Source of the DNA: Pseudomonadota bacterium
Lineage (GTDB): Bacteria > Pseudomonadota > Gammaproteobacteria > Burkholderiales > Sulfuricellaceae
DNA: 64,000 bases
NCBI GenBank assembly: GCA_021801705.1
Contig: JAJYXP010000072.1
Coordinates: 123,867-187,866, forward strand
Reading direction: 5' to 3'
A program made the position numbers and the translations under genes. How positions within the stretch are numbered: the first letter of the stretch is position 1; every line of letters begins with the position of its first letter. Positions 45,696 through 54,037 of the stretch are shown here, piece by piece. Below the pieces are notes generated by a model that saw nothing but the letters and a program-made list of their open reading frames with translations, was not told where the DNA came from and searched no databases.

Positions 45696-48600
45696 ATGTC
45701 CGATCCCGCCTTTATCCACCTCCGGCTGCACAGCGAGTATTCGATTGTCGACGGTATCGTGCGCATCGGCGATGCTGTCGTCCGCGCCGTCGATGACCGG
45801 ATGCCGGCGCTGGCGCTGACCGACCTCAACAACATCTTCGGCATGGTGAAGTTCTACCAGGCCGCGCGCGGCAAAGGGATCAAGCCGATCATCGGCTGCG
45901 ATGTGTGGATCAGCAATGAGCTCAACCGCGATCAGCCTTATCGTTTGCTCCTGTTGTGCCGCAACCGGCAAGGCTACTTGCGGCTGTGCGACCTGCTGAC
46001 CCGCGCTTACCGTGGCAACCAGCACCGCGGGCGGGCGGAAGTCCGCCGGGAGTGGTTCGAGCATGGCGGCAGCGATGGCCTGATCGCGCTGTCCGGCGCG
46101 CATCTGGGCGATGTCGGCCAGGCGTTGCTGCAGGAAAACCGCGAGCAGGCAAGGGAGCTGGCAGGGGAGTGGCAGCGTCTGTTCCCCGGCGCGTTTTACC
46201 TCGAACTGCAACGCACCGGCCCGCCCTACCCATTGCGGGCATCCTCGGCGCGGCAGCCAAGCGAAGCTTGGGCCGTATCGGGACAGGCCGAGACCCATGT
46301 GCGGCAGGCATTGAGTTTGGCCTCCGAGTTGCGGCTGCCGGTGGTGGCGACTCATCCGATCGAGTTTCTGGCCCCCGACGACTTCAAGGCTCACGAGGCT
46401 CGGGTATGCATCTCCGAGGGCTATATGCTGGCGGACAAGCGCCGCCCGCGTTTTTTCACCGAGCAGCAGTATTTCAAGACCCAGGCGGAGATGGCGGAAC
46501 TGTTCGCCGATATCCCCGAGGCGCTCGCCAACAGCGTGGAGATTGCCAAGCGCTGCAACCTCAGCGTCGAGCTGGGCAAGAGCAAGCTGCCGCTGTTCCC
46601 GATTCCGGGAGGAATGAGCCCGGACGATTACCTGTGCAGCCGGGCGGCAGAGGGGCTGGCCGAGCGCATGGTGACGCTCTACCCCGACGAGGCGGAGCGG
46701 GCAAGGCAATACCCCGTCTATACCGAGCGGCTCAAGTTCGAGACCGGCACCATTATCGAGATGGGCTTTCCCGGTTACTTCCTGATCGTGGCCGACTTCA
46801 TCAACTGGGCCAAGCACAACGGCGTGCCGGTAGGGCCGGGGCGGGGCTCCGGCGCGGGCTCCCTGGTCGCCTACAGCATGGGCATCACCGACCTCGACCC
46901 GTTGCGCTATGCCCTGCTGTTCGAGCGTTTCCTCAACCCGGAGCGGGTCTCGATGCCCGACTTCGATATCGATTTCTGCCAGGAAACCCGCTACAAGGTG
47001 ATCGAGTATGTGCGCGAGCGCTACGGCACCGATGCCGTGTCGCAGATCGCCACCTTCGGCACCATGGCGGCCAAGGCGGTGGTGCGTGACGTGGGCCGGG
47101 TTCTGGACTTGCCCTACAATTTTTGCGACCAGCTTTCCAAACTGATTCCCGCCGCGCCCGGCAAGCAGTATTCCCTGGATGAGGCGCTCCAGATGGAGCC
47201 GCAGCTCAAGGAGCGCTACGACAACGAGGAGGAGGTGCGCGAGCTGTTCGAGCTGGCGCGCAAGCTCGAAGGCCTGACCCGCAACGTCGGCATGCACGCC
47301 GGCGGCGTGCTGATCGCGCCGGGCAGGCTGACCGATTTCTGTCCGTTGTATGTCGCCTCGGGTGCGGATGCGGTACCGGTATCCCAGTTCGACAAGGACG
47401 ACGTGGAAGCGGCCGGCCTGGTCAAGTTCGACTTCCTCGGTTTGCGCAACCTTACCATTATCGAGCTCGCGCTCAAATACATCAGGAAACTCGACCCAGG
47501 CTTCGACCAGCCGCTGGATACCCGTGATTTCGACGACCCGGCAGTCTATGAGGTGCTGAAGAAGGCCAACACTACCGCCGTGTTCCAGTTGGAATCGGAG
47601 GGCATGAAAAAGCTGCTGGTGAAACTCCAGCCCGACCGCTTCGAGGACATCATCGCCGTGCTCGCGCTTTACCGGCCGGGGCCATTGGGTTCGGGCATGG
47701 TGGACGATTTCATCCTGAGGAAGAAGGGCAAGCAGTCGATCGACTACTTCCATCCCGACCTGGAAGCCAGCCTCGCTCCGACCTACGGCGTGATCGTCTA
47801 CCAGGAACAGGTGATGCAGATTTCCCAGATCATCGGCGGCTACACCCTGGGCGGAGCGGACTTGCTGCGTCGCGCGATGGGCAAGAAGAAGCAGGAGGAG
47901 ATGGACAAGCACCGCAGCCTGTTCGTCGAGGGCGCGCTCAAGAAAGGCTACCCGGAAAAGCTCGCCAACAGCCTGTTCGACCTGATGGCCAAATTTGCCG
48001 AGTACGGCTTCAACAAATCACACACCGCCGCCTATGCGGTGGTTTCCTACCAGACCGCCTGGCTCAAGGCTCACCACACTTCGGCCTTCATGGCGGCGAC
48101 GCTGTCCTCGGAACTGGACAACACCGACCAGCTCAAGGTGTTTTACGAGGACACCCTGGCCAATGGCGTGAAGGTTCTGCCGCCGGACGTGAATATTTCC
48201 GGCTACCGTTTCGAGCCGGTTTCGCGCAGCGAGATCCGCTACGGCCTCGGTGCGATCAAGGGAACAGGGGAAGCGGCGATCAACGCCATCGTCGCAGCGC
48301 GCGAAAAGGGCGGGCCGTTCACCAGTCTGTTCGACTTCTGCCGCCGGGTGGACAAGCGCATCGTCAACCGCCGCGTCATCGAATCCCTGGTGCGGGCCGG
48401 GGCTTTCGACCCGTTTTCCGACCACCGGGCGAGCCAGTTGGCGAGCGTGGGCGTGGCGATGGAAGCGGCGGAGCAGGAAAGCCGGGATGCGCTCCAGAAC
48501 AGCCTGTTCGATGCCATGGAGGGGGGCGCCGGCAGCCGGCCCGACGTGCTGGCGGAGGTGCCGCGCTGGCAGCTCGCAGAGCAGTTGATGCATGAAAAAA

Positions 48601-49199
48601 AGGCGCTGGGCTTTTATTTCAGCGGCCATCCTTACGATGCATATCGTGAGGAACTCTCCGGCTTCATCAAGATCAGGTTGTCCGATATTTCACCCCAGCA
48701 GCAACCGGTGTGGATGGCAGGGGTGATCTATGCCATCCGCACCCAGATGACGCGCCGCGGCAAGATGGCGTTCGTGGCATTGGAGGATGGCGTGTCGCGC
48801 ATCGAGATTTCCGTCTTCAGCGAACTGTTCGACGCGCACAAGGATATTTTGAAAGAGGATCAATTGCTGATCGTGCGGGGCAAGGTCAGCAAGGATGACT
48901 ATTCCGGCGGATTCCGCGTGATTGCGGAAAGTCTGCTCGACCTTGCCGGCGCACGCACGCACTTTGCCAGGCTGCTGCGGCTTTCATGCAAGCAGCCCGT
49001 CAACGGCGAAAAGCTGCGCGAAATGCTGTCCGGATACAGAGATGAAACAGGGTGCCGGGTGCGGATCGGCTACCGGAACGGCGCGGCAGGCTGCGACCTG
49101 GAACTGGGCGACGGCTGGCGGGTAAAGCTCAAGGATAATCTGCTGGTATCGCTGACCGACTGGCTGGGCGGGGAAGCTGTCTCAATTCAATATCAATAG
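45696..49199 (+). CDS. dnaE: DNA polymerase III alpha subunit
   Basis: 1167 residues, normal for DnaE1. PHP domain first (FIHLRLHSEYSIVDG, LALTDLNNIFG), then the palm with GPGRGSGAGSLVAYSMGITDLDP and PDFDIDFCQE (catalytic Asp residues), KMxIGYTLGGADLLRRAMGKK-type tau/fingers segment, the helix-hairpin region and an OB fold near 990-1060 (VWMAGVIYAIRTQMTRRGKMAF). The replicative polymerase catalytic subunit. Flanked on both sides by copies of the same dispersed repeat. Confidence 0.97.
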   Translation: MSDPAFIHLRLHSEYSIVDGIVRIGDAVVRAVDDRMPALALTDLNNIFGMVKFYQAARGKGIKPIIGCDVWISNELNRDQPYRLLLLCRNRQGYLRLCDLLTRAYRGNQHRGRAEVRREWFEHGGSDGLIALSGAHLGDVGQALLQENREQARELAGEWQRLFPGAFYLELQRTGPPYPLRASSARQPSEAWAVSGQAETHVRQALSLASELRLPVVATHPIEFLAPDDFKAHEARVCISEGYMLADKRRPRFFTEQQYFKTQAEMAELFADIPEALANSVEIAKRCNLSVELGKSKLPLFPIPGGMSPDDYLCSRAAEGLAERMVTLYPDEAERARQYPVYTERLKFETGTIIEMGFPGYFLIVADFINWAKHNGVPVGPGRGSGAGSLVAYSMGITDLDPLRYALLFERFLNPERVSMPDFDIDFCQETRYKVIEYVRERYGTDAVSQIATFGTMAAKAVVRDVGRVLDLPYNFCDQLSKLIPAAPGKQYSLDEALQMEPQLKERYDNEEEVRELFELARKLEGLTRNVGMHAGGVLIAPGRLTDFCPLYVASGADAVPVSQFDKDDVEAAGLVKFDFLGLRNLTIIELALKYIRKLDPGFDQPLDTRDFDDPAVYEVLKKANTTAVFQLESEGMKKLLVKLQPDRFEDIIAVLALYRPGPLGSGMVDDFILRKKGKQSIDYFHPDLEASLAPTYGVIVYQEQVMQISQIIGGYTLGGADLLRRAMGKKKQEEMDKHRSLFVEGALKKGYPEKLANSLFDLMAKFAEYGFNKSHTAAYAVVSYQTAWLKAHHTSAFMAATLSSELDNTDQLKVFYEDTLANGVKVLPPDVNISGYRFEPVSRSEIRYGLGAIKGTGEAAINAIVAAREKGGPFTSLFDFCRRVDKRIVNRRVIESLVRAGAFDPFSDHRASQLASVGVAMEAAEQESRDALQNSLFDAMEGGAGSRPDVLAEVPRWQLAEQLMHEKKALGFYFSGHPYDAYREELSGFIKIRLSDISPQQQPVWMAGVIYAIRTQMTRRGKMAFVALEDGVSRIEISVFSELFDAHKDILKEDQLLIVRGKVSKDDYSGGFRVIAESLLDLAGARTHFARLLRLSCKQPVNGEKLREMLSGYRDETGCRVRIGYRNGAAGCDLELGDGWRVKLKDNLLVSLTDWLGGEAVSIQYQ

Positions 49200-49226
49200 C
49201 ATTTTTATGGAGCGGGAGAGCCTGGT

Positions 49227-49260
49227 AGCCTGTCGAACTTGAAGAATCGGGGCAAAACAG
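49227..49260. repeat. One-sided copy of the AGCCTGTCGGACTT element
   Basis: AGCCTGTCGAACTTGAAGAATCG matches the left part of the element at 31222-31303; the right arm is not present. Probably a remnant, 28 bp after dnaE. Confidence 0.5.
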
Positions 49261-49291
49261 AAGTTTCAGTGAATACGGCCCCAGGTTATTT

Positions 49292-49458
49292 CATAACCCT
49301 AAAAGGACCCGCCAAGACACCAAGAACGCCGAGGAATCCATGCCGTTACAGGATGCTGGCAGATCACCCATCGGGTGATTTGGCGCACTCGGTCTTTTCT
49401 TCGTCATTGCTTGGCGTCCTTGGTGTCTTGGCGGTTCAACTGTTTTTTATGGGTTCAA
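49292..49458. repeat. Dispersed inverted-repeat element (CGCCAAGACGCCAAG family), copy 3
   Basis: CCCGCCAAGACACCAAGAACGCC at the left and GGCGTCCTTGGTGTCTTGGCGG at the right, ending TGTTTTTTATGGGTTCAA. The centre (GATCACCCATCGGGTGAT) is inverted relative to copy 2. With 49227-49260 it occupies most of the dnaE-downstream gap; 49459-49588 shows no gene. Confidence 0.8.
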
Positions 49459-49588
49459 TCGCGTGTAGCACTTAATCCCGCGACAGGCCCTTAATGCCGG
49501 CGATGTGGCAGCGCGATTCGATTGCCCTGGATGGCGCGATTGGTGTAACGTTCAAATCGTGAATTTTCGTCAAGTCCGAGCGTGAACG

Positions 49589-49945
49589 ATGAGCGATAAC
49601 CCCATAGAGAATCGGCTCCGGGCGGCATACGCAGCACTGGGTTCGGACAGCAAGGATGCGACAGCGGCCGACGTCGTCGTGTCGCTGCAGACCGAGCCGG
49701 TGATTTTTCCCCGGGAGAAGGTTATTTCCGTGACGGTTTATGTGCTCGGGGTCAACGATTTTCACGAGCCTGACCTCTTCGTCACCCAGGTGACCTGCGC
49801 CGAGCGGGAATACCATGAGGAATTTTTGCATCTTGCCGTGGCGGAGGAGCGTGCCAAGGAGCGGGGGTTTAGCGATCCCCTGTTTTCATTCGACGAGCGC
49901 GAGAAAAACATTATCGACAAGCTGCACGGCCTGTTTGGAAAGTAA
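49589..49945 (+). CDS. Conserved-looking hypothetical protein
   Basis: 118 residues, soluble, acidic, no signal peptide. Begins SDNPIENRLRAAYAALG, has a beta-rich middle (VVVSLQTEPVIFPREKVISVTVYVLG) and a helical end with HEEFLHLAVAEERAKERG. Family not recognised. Codon use matches the genome. Its stop lies 11 bp before the original start of the next small gene, so the two formed a pair before the repeat at 49959 inserted. Confidence 0.65.
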   Translation: MSDNPIENRLRAAYAALGSDSKDATAADVVVSLQTEPVIFPREKVISVTVYVLGVNDFHEPDLFVTQVTCAEREYHEEFLHLAVAEERAKERGFSDPLFSFDEREKNIIDKLHGLFGK

Positions 49946-49958
49946 GAGGCTCTAAATG

Positions 49959-50136
49959 AACCTGAAAAAAGCGATTAACCACGAATTTACACGAATAAAA
50001 CACGAATGTTCACGAATAATCAAGGAATTAACGAAATTCACCCGATTCACCTGTTGGGTGAGACGATATTTGTTGTTAACTATTTGTGTTCATTCGTGAA
50101 CATTCGTGTCATTCGTGGTTAATTACGGTTTTTAGG
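49959..50136 (+). repeat. 178-bp dispersed inverted-repeat element, copy 2, inserted at a start codon
   Basis: Same as 5151-5328 with about three changes. It is bracketed by ATGAACC (49956-49962 and 50137-50143), a direct repeat read as the insertion duplication. The left ATG keeps the ribosome-binding site AGAGG and now opens a 47-codon frame inside the element that stops at 50097-50099. The right ATG keeps the rest of the gene. Confidence 0.82.
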
Positions 50137-50316
50137 ATGAACCATTATCATGTTTCTTTCGTGGACGACGAAGGCGCGTTCTATTCCGCTTCGGTGGAAA
50201 CGCCTCATGACCTGTTTACCACCGCGGGGATCGATGACATCGCGCTGGAACTGGGCGAAAGGCTAGGCCAGGACGAGCCCGTGGCGGTGATCAACGTGAT
50301 CCCGCTCAAGTCGTAA
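50137..50316 (+). CDS. 59-residue hypothetical protein separated from its ribosome-binding site
   Basis: MNHYHVSFVDDEGAFYSASV, then an acidic helical region (GIDDIALELGERLGQDEP) and VAVINVIPLKS. Unknown family. The ATG follows the 178-bp repeat directly; the AGG touching it is too close to act as a ribosome-binding site. The ancestral leader (AGAGGCTCTAA) is now 180 bp upstream. It may be silent or depend on re-initiation after the element-encoded frame ends 38 bp before. Confidence 0.5.
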   Translation: MNHYHVSFVDDEGAFYSASVETPHDLFTTAGIDDIALELGERLGQDEPVAVINVIPLKS

Positions 50317-50433
50317 GCCTTGCGTCCCGGTCGTGGCCGCGAGATGCACCGTTGGGCCGGTTGTTCAACGCCTCCCGCGTTACATGCCTCCTTGCGAGGA
50401 CATCCCGGATCAATGCAGGGCTTCACGCCTTAG

Positions 50434-50462
50434 TTGAGTAAAACAGTCTGGTAAAGTATGCT
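50434..50462 (+). promoter_or_regulatory. Sigma-70-like promoter before the SseB-like gene
   Basis: TTGAGT (50434-50439), 17 bp, TATGCT (50457-50462). It would start transcription about 60 bp before the ATG at 50529. Confidence 0.45.
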
Positions 50463-50528
50463 CTTGAAATTTCAGCGGGCAAGCGCTAAGTGGCGGCTGT
50501 CCAATGTAAGGAAGTAAGGAAAACGACG

Positions 50529-50924
50529 ATGACAAGTGAAGTGTTCGAACCGAAAAACGAACTTGAGCAAAAGCTGGTGCTGGCCTGGGAAGGCAATATG
50601 AGCGGCGAGGCGTTCATGCAGGAACTGCTGGCCTCCGAGGTCTTCATGCCGATCGAGGACGACGAGGTGATGCAGGGGGTGCAGCGCTCTTCCAAGGCCA
50701 AGCCGCTGGCGCTCCAGTCCGAGGACGGGGCGTCGGTTCTGGTCTTGTTTACCAGCCCGGATCGTGCCAAGCCCTTCCTCAAGGACCATCCCGGCTTCAC
50801 CGGGGGGCTGCTGACGGAATTCAAGTGGGTGCTGGAGAAGATGGGCACAGGCCACGGCATCGCGCTCAACCCCGGCTGTGAGGTGGGCTTTGACATGGAA
50901 CCGGAGATGTTGAGCCGGCTTTAA
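50529..50924 (+). CDS. SseB N-terminal-domain protein
   Basis: 131 residues from ATG 50529 behind AAGGA. The pattern NELEQKLVLAWEGNMSGEAFMQELL, LLASEVFMPIED, LALQSEDGASVLVLFTSPDRAK and NPGCEVGFDMEPEML fits the SseB N-terminal domain family. E. coli SseB is called a rhodanese enhancer, but the biochemical role is unclear. A DUF302 fragment continues in the same frame after the stop. Confidence 0.82.
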   Translation: MTSEVFEPKNELEQKLVLAWEGNMSGEAFMQELLASEVFMPIEDDEVMQGVQRSSKAKPLALQSEDGASVLVLFTSPDRAKPFLKDHPGFTGGLLTEFKWVLEKMGTGHGIALNPGCEVGFDMEPEMLSRL

Positions 50925-51071
50925 CCACCCGATGGCTTCGGAAAAACCGTCGACGTGTCGTTCGACGACGCGATTGTGCATGTGACCCAAGCACTCCAGG
51001 GCGAGGGCTTCGGCATACTCGCCGATATCGACGTCGCGGGCGCAATGAAAAGGAGATCGGTATGTGGATGA
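50925..51071 (+). pseudogene. N-terminal fragment of a DUF302 protein
   Basis: The codons from 50925 read PPDGFGKTVDVSFDDAIVHV and then TQALQGEGFGILADIDV, the first third of a DUF302 protein, then switch to MKRRSVCG and stop. There is no start codon or ribosome-binding site in front and the rest of the domain is missing. It follows the SseB-like stop codon in the same frame. Read as a gene remnant; a deletion joined it to the SHOCT gene leader. Confidence 0.65.
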
Positions 51072-51313
51072 ATTATGAAGGCTACGGCATGGGCTGGCAT
51101 TGGTCGGGGTGGCTAGGCATGGCATTTTTCTGGCTGATTCCGATATTGCTGGTGCTGGCGGCAGTGAAGTACCTGATGGCTGGTCGCCGCTCGAACGCCC
51201 CGGACGGTGAAAGAAAGCCCGATGCGCTGGCCGTCCTGGAGGAGCGATATGCACGGGGAGAAATCGATCGCGAGGAGTACCTGCAGAAACGCGACGATCT
51301 GAAACGAGGTTAG
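51062..51313 (+). CDS. SHOCT-domain small membrane protein
   Basis: 83 residues. One TM helix (MAFFWLIPILLVLAAVKYLM, about 20-40) followed by a short linker and a C-terminal SHOCT motif (DALAVLEERYARGEIDREEY). The Trp/Gly/Tyr-rich N-terminus is typical. Ribosome-binding site AAGGAGA. Function unknown; such proteins often sit next to DUF302 or heavy-metal genes, as here. Confidence 0.85.
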   Translation: MWMNYEGYGMGWHWSGWLGMAFFWLIPILLVLAAVKYLMAGRRSNAPDGERKPDALAVLEERYARGEIDREEYLQKRDDLKRG

Positions 51314-51358
51314 GCGCTCTAATGCCCGTCATGCAAATGCACCGGAAAATCCTTGTCG

Positions 51359-51700
51359 CTAGCGGTGCAATGGGGGCTGCAGCACGATGATCGCCATCCC
51401 CGCCAGGGCGACCGCCACGCCAAGTAAATCCCAGCGCGTGGGAGTTACGCCGTCCACCCGCCACAGCCAGATCAGCGCAACGGCAATATAGACCCCGCCG
51501 TAGGCCGCATAGGTGCGGCCGGCGGCGCTGGGGTGCAGCGTGAGCAGCCAGGCGAACAGCGCCAGGCTCGCCGCCGCCGGCAATAGCAGCCACCCGGGCT
51601 TGCCCTGCTTGAGCCAAAGCCAGGGCAAGTAGCAGCCTACGATTTCGGCGACGGCGGTGGCGACGAACAACGCCGTCGTTTTGGCCAAATCCGCGATCAC
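51359..51700 (-). CDS. ynfA: YnfA-family small membrane protein (UPF0060)
   Basis: 113 residues, four TM helices: [25 protein letters not shown], then [39 protein letters not shown] and [19 protein letters not shown]. The family is related in fold to small multidrug resistance exporters. Overlaps the MerR gene by 4 bp, so it is co-expressed with the metal regulator. Confidence 0.9.
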   Translation of the reverse strand: MIADLAKTTALFVATAVAEIVGCYLPWLWLKQGKPGWLLLPAAASLALFAWLLTLHPSAAGRTYAAYGGVYIAVALIWLWRVDGVTPTRWDLLGVAVALAGMAIIVLQPPLHR

Positions 51701-52161
51701 TCATGCTCCTTTTGGTTCGACAAGCTGGTGTTGGCGTCGGACGGATGGCACGCGCACGCCTCGCCATGGGCGGCCGCAACCAGCTCTTGCAAAATACCGC
51801 AGTCGGCCGCCCGGTGGTCGGCATCGCATTGGCTGCGAAGCCGAGCGAGCTGCTTTTCCAGCGTTCTGAGCGATTTGAGCTTGGCGCGCACGCGAGCAAG
51901 ATGTTCATCGAGCAAGCGGTTCACGTCGAAGCAGTCGGCGTCGGGCTTCGACGCAAAGCCGAGCAGGCGCTTGATGTCTCCCAGCCCCATGTCCAGCGTG
52001 CGGCAATGCCGGATAAAATTTGCCCGTTCAATCGCATCCTGGCCATAGGCCCGGTAACCATTGGCCTGGCGTGCAGGTCGCTGCACCAGCCCGACGCGTT
52101 CGTAGTAGCGCAGTGTTTCAACGTCGATGCCGGTAGCTTTTGCCAATTCCCCGATGCGCAT
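51697..52161 (-). CDS. cadR: CadR/PbrR-type MerR-family metal regulator
   Basis: 154 residues. Winged-helix domain [24 protein letters not shown], then a dimerisation helix (about 80-115). Metal-binding cysteines: [29 protein letters not shown], and a Cys/His-rich tail (CACHPSD). This cysteine pattern is that of the cadmium/lead regulators CadR and PbrR. It should bind the dyad at 52207-52227 and activate the rightward efflux genes. Cadmium, lead or zinc as inducer cannot be told apart from sequence. Confidence 0.9.
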   Translation of the reverse strand: MRIGELAKATGIDVETLRYYERVGLVQRPARQANGYRAYGQDAIERANFIRHCRTLDMGLGDIKRLLGFASKPDADCFDVNRLLDEHLARVRAKLKSLRTLEKQLARLRSQCDADHRAADCGILQELVAAAHGEACACHPSDANTSLSNQKEHE

Positions 52162-52203
52162 GTATCCCTCCGCATGACAATCCGGGTATTTTAACTTATC
52201 CGC

Positions 52204-52234
52204 TTGACCCTGAAGTCGCTGCAGGGTTTAAAGT
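52204..52234 (+). promoter_or_regulatory. MerR-type metal-inducible promoter and operator
   Basis: TTGACC (52204-52209), a 19-bp spacer, TAAAGT (52229-52234). The dyad ACCCTG...CAGGGT (52207-52227) fills the spacer. The over-long 19-bp spacing with an internal dyad is the hallmark of promoters untwisted by MerR-family activators. It reads towards the czc genes, 40 bp before the CzcI-like ATG. Confidence 0.88.
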
Positions 52235-52273
52235 GCTTGTACATTGCTCAAAGATCAAGTTAAATAACCAACC

Positions 52274-52627
52274 ATGTCTGCCGCGTTCCGACGAATTGTT
52301 CAACTCCTGCTGATCACCTTGGTGATCAATGCGGGCGGTTGGACGTTCAACCGCGAGTCCGTAGCCGACGCGTTCCTCCTGGACGCGCCGCAAACGGTAC
52401 TGGCTGACGATGCCGCGACCGCTGCGCAACCCGGCGATGGAAAAGCCGGCGTCAAGGGAGTTGTGTGTAACCACTGGTGCCACGCCGCGGACCATTTCGT
52501 CGGAATCTTTTCCCTGCATCCGACCCTCCTGACGGAGGCCACCGGCGATTACTTCGTCTGTAAGCAATCCATCGTTCCTCCCTCTCTTCCCGAAGGCCAT
52601 TACCGGCCCCCGCGTCTCTTCTCCTGA
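52274..52627 (+). CDS. CzcI-like small exported protein
   Basis: 117 residues. N-terminal hydrophobic segment (IVQLLLITLVINAGGW) that can serve as signal or anchor, then a Cys/His motif VCNHWCHAADH (about 64-74) and a Pro/Arg end (HYRPPRLF). Position between the MerR promoter and czcC, small size and Cys/His motif fit the CzcI group, whose role in Czc systems is probably regulatory or metal-buffering. Similarity is by layout only. Confidence 0.6.
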   Translation: MSAAFRRIVQLLLITLVINAGGWTFNRESVADAFLLDAPQTVLADDAATAAQPGDGKAGVKGVVCNHWCHAADHFVGIFSLHPTLLTEATGDYFVCKQSIVPPSLPEGHYRPPRLFS

Positions 52628-52712
52628 ACCTGATCCAAATCGTGTTGTGATTTTGTCTTGAGTGCGCGCCCGCCTCAAGCGAGCTGCCGTACGCACATCA
52701 GAAGGAGTTATC

Positions 52713-54008
52713 GTGCCATTCGTTACCATTTGCCGCAGCCTGCGGCTGATGCGCCGCCTTATCGGCGTGCCATTGTTGCTCGCATCGCTTTATCCACTTT
52801 CAGCCCTGTCGGCTCCGCTCACTCTGGAGCAAGCCTGGGAGCAAGCTGAACAGGCCAACCCGGCACTGCGCGCGAGCCAGGCGAATCTTGCCGCGGCGCA
52901 GGGCGAGCTCACCGACGCCCGTGCGCCGCTGTGGAACAACCCACAGCTCGCTACGGAGTGGCGCAAGCGCACTATTCCTCAAACGGCCGACCCTGCCCAG
53001 AGCAACCGCGAGTGGACGGTCGGGCTGGCGCAGACTTTCGAAATAGCCGGACAACAGGGCAAGCGCCGCAACGCAGCGGAGCAGTCTCTTGCCGCGACGC
53101 AAGAGGCAATCGCGGAAACCCGGCGTCAACTGCGCGCGGAAGTGGAGCAGCGATTCGTGCAGGTGCTCAGCCTGCAACTGCGCATCCAAATGGAAGAGCG
53201 GACACTCAATCTCATCCAGGAAGCGGCGACGGCAGTCAGAAAGCGCGTCGCAGCAGGCGAAGACAGCCGCCTCGATGGCAATCTCGCCAAGGTGGAAGCG
53301 GAGCGTGCACAAAACCAGGTGTCTGTGTTGCGGGAACAACTGGTCCGGGCACGCTCCGAACTGGCCGCCTTGTTGCAACTGCCGGCCGACAACTGGCCCG
53401 AAGTCGGCGGATATCTCGATCCCACCCCGGCTTCGTACACCTTGGATAGCCTGCTGGCTTCGGCCGCCAACCGCCCGCTGCTGCGCGCGTTCGACCATCG
53501 GGAAAAAGCCGCCCAGAGCCGGCTCAATCTGGAGCGCGCGGCAGTCTATCCGGACGTGACGCTGGGCCTCTCCACCGCGCGCGAAGGCTTGGCTAATCCC
53601 CAGGACAGGATTACGGGTTTGAGCGTCTCCCTGCCGCTGCCGCTGTTTCGCCGCAACGCCACCGGAATCGGGCGCGCGACCACTGAGTTGACACAAGCGC
53701 AGGTGCAGCAACAGGCCGCGCAACGCGACGCGCGCGCTCAAGTGCTGGCGCTGTGGGAGCGCTGGGAGAATCTGAAAGCGCGCGTCAAACGGCTGAGCGA
53801 ATCGGTGCTGCCGAGCCTGGAGGAAAACCAGCACCTGTCCTCCGTTTCCTTTCGCGCTGGCGAGATCGGGCTGCTGCAATTGCTGTTGGTCAACCGCCAG
53901 GTACTGGACGGGCAACGCGACCTGCTCGACGCCCGCACCGAACTGCGCCTGACCCAAGTGTCCCTGGAAACGGCGGCGGGCTGGCAGCCTGCGCGCGAAG
54001 CACGCTGA
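52713..54008 (+). CDS. czcC: CzcC-type outer-membrane efflux protein
   Basis: 431 residues from GTG 52713 behind AAGGAG (longer frame from 52662 rejected). Signal peptide to SALSA. Two OEP repeats of the TolC fold with long helical stretches (TLEQAWEQAEQANPALRASQANLAAAQGEL-type first half, split by SLPLPLFRRNATG), and the terminal DARTELRLTQVSLE. Forms the outer-membrane channel for CzcAB. It is the first of the czcCBA genes. Confidence 0.92.
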   Translation: MPFVTICRSLRLMRRLIGVPLLLASLYPLSALSAPLTLEQAWEQAEQANPALRASQANLAAAQGELTDARAPLWNNPQLATEWRKRTIPQTADPAQSNREWTVGLAQTFEIAGQQGKRRNAAEQSLAATQEAIAETRRQLRAEVEQRFVQVLSLQLRIQMEERTLNLIQEAATAVRKRVAAGEDSRLDGNLAKVEAERAQNQVSVLREQLVRARSELAALLQLPADNWPEVGGYLDPTPASYTLDSLLASAANRPLLRAFDHREKAAQSRLNLERAAVYPDVTLGLSTAREGLANPQDRITGLSVSLPLPLFRRNATGIGRATTELTQAQVQQQAAQRDARAQVLALWERWENLKARVKRLSESVLPSLEENQHLSSVSFRAGEIGLLQLLLVNRQVLDGQRDLLDARTELRLTQVSLETAAGWQPAREAR

Positions 54009-54037
54009 ACATAATCGAATATCAAGGAATTCATGAC

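Noticed and set aside
45651..47912. 753-codon open frame antisense to dnaE
   Set aside because: Shadow of a certain gene, low-complexity composition and no recognisable domain.
53753..54037. 95-residue extension of CzcB into czcC
   Set aside because: It overlaps a certain gene in another frame; ATG 54038 gives a proper lipoprotein signal.
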